Assembly: GCA_022510885.1 (NCBI GenBank)
Contig: JAFLSP010000059.1
Coordinates: 1 to 10,067 of the forward strand
Origin: Treponema sp.
Lineage (GTDB): Bacteria; Spirochaetota; Spirochaetia; Treponematales; Treponemataceae
Direction of reading: 5' to 3'
DNA: 10,067 nt
This document shows positions 1 to 4,287 of this stretch, one piece after another. The translations under genes were made by a program, and so were the position numbers. The notes beneath the pieces were generated by a model. It was given only the letters and a program-made list of their open reading frames with translations. It made no database searches and had not been told where the DNA came from. Position 1 is the first letter of the stretch. Each line of letters opens with the position of its first letter.

Positions 1-142
1 CGTGCCACGTACAAAGCAGCCGTCCGTGCAGTGCGAAAAAATCGCCGAAATAGACAAGTTGCTGACTGTTTCCTCAAAGGTGAGAGCACGGACACGGAAT
101 TTTCGAAAAGTACCCGCCGTTGCCCCCGCGCGGGATTCATGC
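1..142. other. Left-edge stretch without a supportable gene
   Basis: Open frames run through this stretch, but none has a ribosome binding site or a protein-like composition, and the longer ones run on into the signal-peptide region of the next gene in the wrong frame. The right end contains the -35 box of the first gene's promoter. On the minus strand TTGAGG (77-72) and TCTATT (54-49) lie 17 nt apart and could be a weak leftward promoter for a gene off the left edge. The stretch may also be the tail of something cut off by the window. Confidence 0.4.
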
Positions 143-148
143 TATACT
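120..148 (+). promoter_or_regulatory. Sigma70-type promoter of the first secreted-protein gene
   Basis: TTGCCC (120-125) and TATACT (143-148) are separated by exactly 17 nt, and TGC directly before the -10 box gives an extended -10 (TGCTATACT). Transcription should start near 155, only about 4 nt before the first in-frame ATG at 159. This bears on the uncertain start of the gene that follows. Confidence 0.65.
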
Positions 149-158
149 GGCTCTGCGC

Positions 159-770
159 ATGGCATGGACGACGCAGAATGCTCGCAGACAAAGATTGCTC
201 GATGGTGACGGGGCGCACTTCCTGTTTTTGCAGGGGGCATGGTGCGCACGGCGGTCGTTCCTCGTCTGTGCCGTCGTCCTGCTGCTTGCCGCGCCCGCGT
301 TTGCCCTGAACATCTACCGCCCCGAGAACAAGGGCGCGCTCAACACCGTGCCCTGCCTTATCCGCGTGACCGACCTTGACGGCAACGACGCTTCGTCCGC
401 CGTCACGCACCTTTCGTACAACTGGTACTACGAGTTGCGTCACCTCGACTGGCGCGGCGAGCCGAAGACGCTCAACACCTATTTCAACGGCTGCTTCACG
501 GGCGGCGTGGTGGTGCATCTGCTGACCAAGCCGGGAGTCTACCGCATTTCGGTCTACACGCCGCCGGAGCGGCAGCAGGGACTGGGCGACGGCGCGCGCG
601 TCTGGGAGTCGAACGATTTTATTTACGACACGCGCAACAAGCCCAACGTGATTTTCGTCAGCCCGACTGCCAATGACAACGGCTTCTTTGACGGCGGCTG
701 GCACATCGACTACCGCGCGCCGAGATTCTGGCGGTACACCAAGCCGACGCTGCGGACGGACGCGCCGTGA
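159..770 (+). CDS. Exported protein of unknown function
   Basis: I do not recognise the family. Counted from ATG 159 the protein has 203 residues. A classic signal peptide is visible: two arginines (31-32), a hydrophobic core (about 34-45) and APAFA at 45-49, with cleavage expected after Ala49. The mature part starts LNIYRPENKG and is rich in Tyr, Trp, Asn and Asp, with no lipobox cysteine and no further membrane segment, so a periplasmic or surface beta-rich protein is likely. The start is uncertain. ATG 159 leaves an unusually long 30-residue stretch before the hydrophobic core. TTG at 195 or 228 would be more normal; TTG 228 gives 180 residues with a 26-residue signal peptide. None of them has a clear Shine-Dalgarno. 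The reading frame and stop (768-770) are firm because the export signal and compositional character persist. The gene stands alone, with its own promoter before it and the trpR promoter after it. Confidence 0.72.
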   Translation: MAWTTQNARRQRLLDGDGAHFLFLQGAWCARRSFLVCAVVLLLAAPAFALNIYRPENKGALNTVPCLIRVTDLDGNDASSAVTHLSYNWYYELRHLDWRGEPKTLNTYFNGCFTGGVVVHLLTKPGVYRISVYTPPERQQGLGDGARVWESNDFIYDTRNKPNVIFVSPTANDNGFFDGGWHIDYRAPRFWRYTKPTLRTDAP

Positions 771-788
771 AATGGCTTCCGCCTGTGC

Positions 789-817
789 TTTAAAAAATCG
801 TCGGCATGTGCTACACT
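789..817 (+). promoter_or_regulatory. Promoter of trpR, predicted leaderless
   Basis: An extended -10, TGCTACACT (hexamer 812-817), lies 17 nt after a weaker -35-like TTTAAA (789-794). Six bases separate the -10 hexamer from ATG 824, so the expected +1 is the A of the start codon. There is no Shine-Dalgarno before ATG 824. Confidence 0.55.
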
Positions 818-823
818 GTTTCT

Positions 824-1135
824 ATGGAACAGAACGACGGCACTGCCGAGCAGGACGAGCGGCTGGAGGCGGCCATGCGCGAAATCTGCGCGCTGCTTTC
901 CGACCACCACGACCAGTCATTCATCTACGATTTTTTCTGCTGCCTCTTCACGCCCGCCGAGCGCAGGGATTTTGCCATGCGCTGGCTTTTGGTGCGCGAG
1001 CTTGACTCCGGCACGACCCAGCGCGAGATTGCCCGCAAGTACGGCATGTCCCTCTGCAAAATCACCCGCGGCTCGCGCGAGCTGAAGAAGCCCGACAGCG
1101 CGTTCCGCCGCCTCCTCGACCTGACAAAACACTGA
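824..1135 (+). CDS. trpR: Trp repressor (TrpR) family transcription regulator
   Basis: A 103-residue all-helical DNA-binding protein that matches the TrpR family in length and pattern. The helix-turn-helix spans about residues 65-85 (TTQREIARKYG, then KITRGSRELKKP), equivalent to the SQREL...ATITRGSNSLK segment of E. coli TrpR. Aligned by eye, the three E. coli residues that hold the tryptophan corepressor (Thr44, Arg54, Arg84) are kept as Thr43 (in FTPAER), Arg53 and Arg82 (in TRGS). This supports a tryptophan-responsive dimeric repressor rather than a distant HTH relative. An upstream in-frame ATG at 806 overlaps the extended -10 element and is not chosen. No trp biosynthesis gene is in the window, so the targets are unknown; autoregulation is possible. 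The neighbours are an unrelated secreted protein and a tRNA gene. Confidence 0.85.
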   Translation: MEQNDGTAEQDERLEAAMREICALLSDHHDQSFIYDFFCCLFTPAERRDFAMRWLLVRELDSGTTQREIARKYGMSLCKITRGSRELKKPDSAFRRLLDLTKH

Positions 1136-1167
1136 CTGTTCGCGCCGTCGTGACAATGCGTTTTTCG

Positions 1168-1196
1168 TTGACAGAACGGCGGTTTTTCTATATATT
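1168..1196 (+). promoter_or_regulatory. Near-consensus promoter of tRNA-Pro
   Basis: A perfect -35 TTGACA (1168-1173), a 17-nt spacer and TATATT (1191-1196). The expected start is about 1203, a few bases before the tRNA acceptor stem at 1208. This is the best match to the sigma70 consensus in the window, as expected for a stable RNA gene. Confidence 0.85.
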
Positions 1197-1207
1197 GAAT
1201 GACATAT

Positions 1208-1281
1208 CGGGCTATAGCGCAGCTGGTTAGCGTACTTGTCTGGGGGGCAAGGGGTCGCCGATTCGAATTCGGCTAGCCCGA
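1208..1281 (+). tRNA. tRNA-Pro (anticodon GGG)
   Basis: A full cloverleaf can be folded. The acceptor stem is CGGGCTA (1208-1214) with TAGCCCG (1274-1280) and discriminator A1281. The D stem is GCGC/GCGT (1217-1220/1230-1233) around a loop containing GGTTA. The anticodon stem is CTTGT/GCAAG (1235-1239/1247-1251) with a seven-base loop holding GGG at 1242-1244, followed by G, as is usual for proline tRNAs. The T stem is GCCGA/TCGGC around the loop TTCGAAT (1262-1268). CCA is not encoded, so it must be added by the nucleotidyltransferase. The tRNA reads CCC and CCU proline codons. Six T's at 1283-1288 follow almost at once but without an obvious separate terminator hairpin. Confidence 0.96.
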
Positions 1282-1314
1282 CTTTTTTGCATATATCGCA
1301 TTCACATAGATTAC

Positions 1315-1320
1315 AAGGAG
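1315..1320 (+). promoter_or_regulatory. Ribosome binding site deciding the BI-1-like start
   Basis: AAGGAG lies 8 nt before ATG 1329. The open frame extends upstream into the tRNA gene, so this site fixes the true start at 1329. Confidence 0.85.
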
Positions 1321-1328
1321 ATGCCGGT

Positions 1329-2042
1329 ATGGAAGAGGCACGCACAGTCGAGAGTTTTACCGCGAATGAAAGGTCGCGGTTTGTGGGGCGCACCTACGGG
1401 TGGATGGCGCTGGCGCTCTTCGTGAGCGCGGCGAGCGCGTTCATGGTCGCGAATTCCTATACGCTGCTCAAGCTGATTTTCGGGCATGGTATCGTCGGCT
1501 GGCTGGTGCTTGCGGTCGCGGAAATCGGCCTGGTCATCTGGCTGTCGGCCTCAATCCGCAAAATCAGCGTGACGGCGGCGGTGGCTGGTTTTGTCGCCTA
1601 CGCGGTGCTGAACGGCGCGACGCTTTCTTCCATCTTTTTCGTCTACCGCATTGATTCCATCGCCTCGGCCTTCTTCACGACCGCCCTGCTGTTCGGCGTG
1701 ATGAGCGTGTACGGCATGCGCACCAAAAGCGACCTCACGTCGCTCGGCCGCTACCTGATGATGGGGCTTATCGGGGTGATTTTGGCGTCGCTCGTGGGCG
1801 GGATTGTCTCGCTCGTCACCAAGACGCCGCTCAGTATGCTGAACGTCCTCATTTCCGTGGCGACGGTGGTGATTTTCACGGGGCTGACCGCCTACGACGC
1901 GCAGAAAATCATGCGGACTGCCGCCCACGCGAACGGCAACGACGACTACAAGAAGGTGTCCATCCTTGCCGCGCTTGAGCTGTACCTCGACTTCATCAAC
2001 CTGCTGCTCGCGCTCCTGCGCCTCTTCGGCAAGAAACGCTAG
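1329..2042 (+). CDS. Bax inhibitor-1/YccA family integral membrane protein
   Basis: A 237-residue protein that is nearly all hydrophobic, with about seven membrane segments: roughly 23-42, 52-74, 80-98, 110-128, 143-163, 170-188 and 212-234. Family marks are the short hydrophilic N-terminus leading to FVGRTYGWM (18-26), NGATLSSIFFVY (95-106), FTGLTAYDAQKI (183-194) and the C-terminal LELYLDFINLLL (216-227). Asp190 and Asp221 sit where the bacterial BI-1 homologue YetJ has its paired, pH-sensing aspartates. The family includes calcium-leak channels and the FtsH modulator YccA; which role applies here cannot be told from sequence. No convincing promoter lies in the 47 nt after the tRNA, so transcription may come partly from the tRNA promoter. 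The stop codon is shared, on opposite strands, with the convergent methyltransferase gene. Confidence 0.92.
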   Translation: MEEARTVESFTANERSRFVGRTYGWMALALFVSAASAFMVANSYTLLKLIFGHGIVGWLVLAVAEIGLVIWLSASIRKISVTAAVAGFVAYAVLNGATLSSIFFVYRIDSIASAFFTTALLFGVMSVYGMRTKSDLTSLGRYLMMGLIGVILASLVGGIVSLVTKTPLSMLNVLISVATVVIFTGLTAYDAQKIMRTAAHANGNDDYKKVSILAALELYLDFINLLLALLRLFGKKR

Positions 2043-2752
2043 CGGTCGGCGGAAAGCATAAAAATCGCGGGTATTTTCGCCAGGTCGGGCGGTGGGGATT
2101 TTTTCCACTGCCCGATTGTTTTTGTGCGGATGTATTCCTGCGCGGTGGTGATGCCGGCGGCGATGCAGAGTTTGGTCTCCGCGCGGCAGGCGGCGGTGAT
2201 TGCCGCAATCATCGTTGCGTTGCGGTAGGGCGTCTCGATGAATATCTGCGTCTGCCGCTCCCGGTGGGCGCGGCTTTCCAGCTGGCGCAGTCGGTTTGCG
2301 CGCTCGTTCGGCTTGACGGGCAAATAGCCGTTGAACGCGAAGTTCTGCCCGTTGCAGCCGCTTGCCATGAGCGCGAGCATGATGGACGAGGGGCCGACGA
2401 GCGGTATGACGCGCAGGTGCTTCTGGTGCGCGAGCGCGACGGCCGCCGCCCCCGGGTCCGCCACGGCAGGGCAGCCCGCCTCGGAAATCACGCCCATCGG
2501 CTGTCCGTGCAGGAGCGGGTCGAGCAGGTGCGCGAGCGTCTTGCCGTCGCTGTGCTCGTTCAGTTCATAGAACGTGAGCGCGTCGATGTCGATTGCCGTA
2601 TCGACCGCGCGCAGGAAGCGCCGCGCCGAGCGGACGTTCTCCACGATGAAATGCCGGATATGCATGATGATGTCGCGGTTGTGCGCGGGCAGCACGTGCG
2701 CAAGGTCGGTCTGTCCGAGCGGGACGGGAATGAGGTACAGCGCGGTTTCCAT
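2039..2752 (-). CDS. RsmI-like SAM-dependent methyltransferase (tetrapyrrole methylase fold)
   Basis: A 237-residue protein related to RsmI, the enzyme that 2'-O-methylates C1402 of 16S rRNA. Visible motifs are LYLIPVPLG (5-13, first strand and SAM loop), SEAGCPAVADPG (90-101, RsmI S-D/E-AG-P-DPG), LVGPSSIMLALMASG (118-132), FAFNGYLP (138-145) and FIETPYR (171-177). The RsmI EDTR segment after the first helix is replaced by VENVRSARRFLR (37-48), so this is a distinct shorter subfamily and its substrate may not be C1402. ATG 2752 is preferred because the first strand begins right after it and a good -10 sits just upstream. An in-frame ATG at 2788, with GGAG only 3 nt before it, would add 12 residues. 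The gene is convergent with the BI-1-like gene and divergent from the isomerase gene. Confidence 0.85.
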   Translation of the reverse strand: METALYLIPVPLGQTDLAHVLPAHNRDIIMHIRHFIVENVRSARRFLRAVDTAIDIDALTFYELNEHSDGKTLAHLLDPLLHGQPMGVISEAGCPAVADPGAAAVALAHQKHLRVIPLVGPSSIMLALMASGCNGQNFAFNGYLPVKPNERANRLRQLESRAHRERQTQIFIETPYRNATMIAAITAACRAETKLCIAAGITTAQEYIRTKTIGQWKKSPPPDLAKIPAIFMLSADR

Positions 2753-2758
2753 ACGCCC

Positions 2759-2787
2759 AGTATACGCGCTCGGGCGATTTTTTTCCA
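2759..2787 (-). promoter_or_regulatory. Promoter of the RsmI-like gene, predicted leaderless
   Basis: On the minus strand TGGAAA (2787-2782), a 17-nt spacer and TATACT (2764-2759). Six bases (GGGCGT) separate the -10 box from ATG 2752, so the predicted +1 is the A of the start codon. If the gene instead starts at the upstream ATG (2788), this match would lie inside the coding region and be fortuitous. Confidence 0.5.
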
Positions 2788-2824
2788 TAGGCTCCGCGCG
2801 TCCGTAGCATATTTTGCCCGACTG

Positions 2825-2833
2825 TGGTACGAT
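2825..2833 (+). promoter_or_regulatory. Possible extended -10 of the isomerase-phosphatase operon
   Basis: TGGTACGAT fits the extended -10 form TGnTAnnaT. No good -35 box is seen at the right distance (TAGCAT at 2805-2810 is poor). It would give a leader of about 35 nt that contains the AAGGAGG ribosome binding site. Confidence 0.35.
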
Positions 2834-2862
2834 AGGAAAGGCTGCGGGATTCCGCGGCGGGC

Positions 2863-2869
2863 AAGGAGG
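2863..2869 (+). promoter_or_regulatory. Ribosome binding site of the isomerase gene
   Basis: AAGGAGG lies 4 nt before ATG 2874 and selects that start over the in-frame upstream codons (open frame from 2814). Confidence 0.8.
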
Positions 2870-2873
2870 CAGC

Positions 2874-3707
2874 ATGAAGATTTTGATACGGCCGCATGAC
2901 ATCGGCAAGGGGAGCGCGGCGTGGCTCGGGCAGACGGCGCACGAATGGGGCTTTGACGGCGTGCAGCTGGCAATCGCGAAGGCGGTGGAGGGGCAGAACG
3001 GCAACCCGGGGACGCTCACGCCGGAGGTCATCGCCCAGATTCGCGGCGGCTTCAACGACAGCGGCGTGGAGATTCCGCTGCTCGGCGCGTATTTTAATCC
3101 CGTGCATTCGGACAAGAGCAAGGTGAAGGCGGGCGCGGAGAAGTACGCCGACCACCTGCGCCATGCGGCCGCGTTCGGCGCGCAGTTCGTGGCGAGCGAG
3201 ACGGGCAGCTACAACGACGACAAATGGACGTACAATCCCAAAAACCAGACGGAGGAGGCCTTCCGGGAAGTGGCGGAGATATTCCGTCCCATGCCGGCGG
3301 TGGCGGCGGAGGCGGGCGTGTGCATGGCGCTTGAGGGCGCGTGGGGACACTGCATGTACTGCCCCGAGCAGCTCAAGCGCCTTGCCGACGAAATCGACCC
3401 GGGGCAGCAGCACTTCCGCTTCATCGTGGACATCTACAATTATCTGTATATCGGGAACCACGAGGAGCGCGCGAGGATTTTTGAGACGTGCCTTCGGCTC
3501 TTCCGGGGAAAAATCGCGGGCTTCCACCTGAAGGACTACGCGGTACGCGGCGACGACTTGGAAATCGTGCCGCTCGGCGACGGGCTGATGGGCTGGCGCG
3601 ACTTCCTGCCGCTCGTCAAGGCGGAATGCCCGGATGCCTACCTCATCTTTGAGGGCGTGAAGGACGTGCCGAAATCGCTGCGCTTCGTGCGCGACATCGT
3701 GGGCTAG
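2874..3707 (+). CDS. Sugar phosphate isomerase/epimerase (xylose isomerase-like TIM barrel)
   Basis: A 277-residue protein of the AP-endonuclease-2/xylose-isomerase TIM-barrel superfamily. The four metal ligands expected in this fold are in place at the ends of strands: Glu154 (MALEGAW), Asp186 (FIVDIYNYL), His218 (AGFHLKD) and Glu260 (LIFEGV). The N-terminus MKILIRPHDI forms strand 1, and GFDGVQLAI (26-34) strand 2. Members isomerise or epimerise ketoses, or act on inositol-type polyols, with a divalent metal in the cytoplasm; the exact substrate cannot be read from sequence. It is the first gene of a two-gene rightward operon, with the tyrosine phosphatase starting 3 nt after its stop. No sugar transporter or kinase is nearby to suggest a substrate. 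Confidence 0.86.
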   Translation: MKILIRPHDIGKGSAAWLGQTAHEWGFDGVQLAIAKAVEGQNGNPGTLTPEVIAQIRGGFNDSGVEIPLLGAYFNPVHSDKSKVKAGAEKYADHLRHAAAFGAQFVASETGSYNDDKWTYNPKNQTEEAFREVAEIFRPMPAVAAEAGVCMALEGAWGHCMYCPEQLKRLADEIDPGQQHFRFIVDIYNYLYIGNHEERARIFETCLRLFRGKIAGFHLKDYAVRGDDLEIVPLGDGLMGWRDFLPLVKAECPDAYLIFEGVKDVPKSLRFVRDIVG

Positions 3708-3710
3708 CCT

Positions 3711-4160
3711 ATGCACCGGATTCTGTTTGTCTGCCACGGGAACATCTGCCGCTCGCCCATGGCGGAGATGGTGATGAAGGAGCTGGTGCGCCGCGCGGGG
3801 CGCGAGGCCGACTTCCGCATCGACTCCGCCGCCGCGCGCACCGACGCAATCGGCTGCGGCATCCACCGCGGCACGCGCGAGGTGCTGCGCAAGTACGCCG
3901 TGCCCTTCACCGAGCATTACGCCCGCCTTGCCGCGCGCGCCGACTACGCGCGCTTTGACGTGATTGCCTGCATGGACGACGAGAACATTGACGACCTGCG
4001 CTACCTGTTCGGCGGCGACCCGGAAGGAAAGGTGCGCAAACTGCTCGAATTCTGCGGCACGACGCGCGACGTTGCCGACCCCTGGTACACGCACAATTTT
4101 GAGGACACCTACCGCGACATCCTTGACGGCTGCACCGCGCTGCTCAACCAGCTGCCATAA
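3711..4160 (+). CDS. Low-molecular-weight protein tyrosine phosphatase
   Basis: A 149-residue cytoplasmic phosphatase of standard family length. The P-loop C-H-G-N-I-C-R-S occupies residues 8-15 right at the N-terminus, with Cys8 the expected nucleophile, Arg14 the phosphate binder and Ser15 the thiolate stabiliser. The general-acid loop DPWY is at 123-126 (Asp123). All catalytic residues are present, so it should be active on phosphotyrosine proteins or small aryl phosphates. It follows the isomerase gene by 3 nt and has no clear Shine-Dalgarno of its own, so translation probably depends on coupling or re-initiation. It could equally be annotated as arsenate-reductase-like, since the two share the fold, but the DPWY loop favours the phosphatase. 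Confidence 0.93.
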   Translation: MHRILFVCHGNICRSPMAEMVMKELVRRAGREADFRIDSAAARTDAIGCGIHRGTREVLRKYAVPFTEHYARLAARADYARFDVIACMDDENIDDLRYLFGGDPEGKVRKLLEFCGTTRDVADPWYTHNFEDTYRDILDGCTALLNQLP

Positions 4161-4190
4161 CCGCGCCGTCAGCGTGGGCGGGCAATTTCC

Positions 4191-4219
4191 TTGCATTATC
4201 ATGTTTTTTGCGGTATTAT
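4191..4219 (+). promoter_or_regulatory. Strong promoter of the exported-protein/rnhB operon
   Basis: TTGCAT (4191-4196), a 17-nt spacer with a T6 run and TATTAT (4214-4219). The expected start is near 4226, which gives a leader of about 60 nt before ATG 4288. Confidence 0.78.
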
Positions 4220-4231
4220 AGGGGTATTATT

Positions 4232-4276
4232 GCTCTCTGCGTATTGGTAGAGCATGAGCCGCAGCGTGTTGCTGCG
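4232..4276 (+). promoter_or_regulatory. Two-hairpin 5' leader before the exported-protein gene
   Basis: Two inverted repeats follow each other: GCTCT/AGAGC (4232-4236/4249-4253), then CGCAGC/GCTGCG (4260-4265/4271-4276) around a 5-nt loop. The second ends just before the G-rich ribosome binding region (GGGG, about 4279-4282) of ATG 4288, so it could affect translation. There is no terminator-type T run, and the leader does not match a riboswitch class I know. Confidence 0.4.
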
Positions 4277-4287
4277 ACGGGGATGAT

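Noticed and set aside
49..77. Leftward promoter TTGAGG-N17-TCTATT
   Set aside because: Each box has only four matches to the consensus and no gene start follows before the window edge; it is too weak to list on its own.
2..208. Open frame at the left edge (68 codons)
   Set aside because: No start signal and no protein-like pattern; it overlaps the promoter and start region of the first secreted gene.
2565..4202. 545-codon leftward open frame
   Set aside because: It runs antisense through the isomerase and phosphatase genes, both of which keep all active-site residues; the product is His/Arg/Val-rich.
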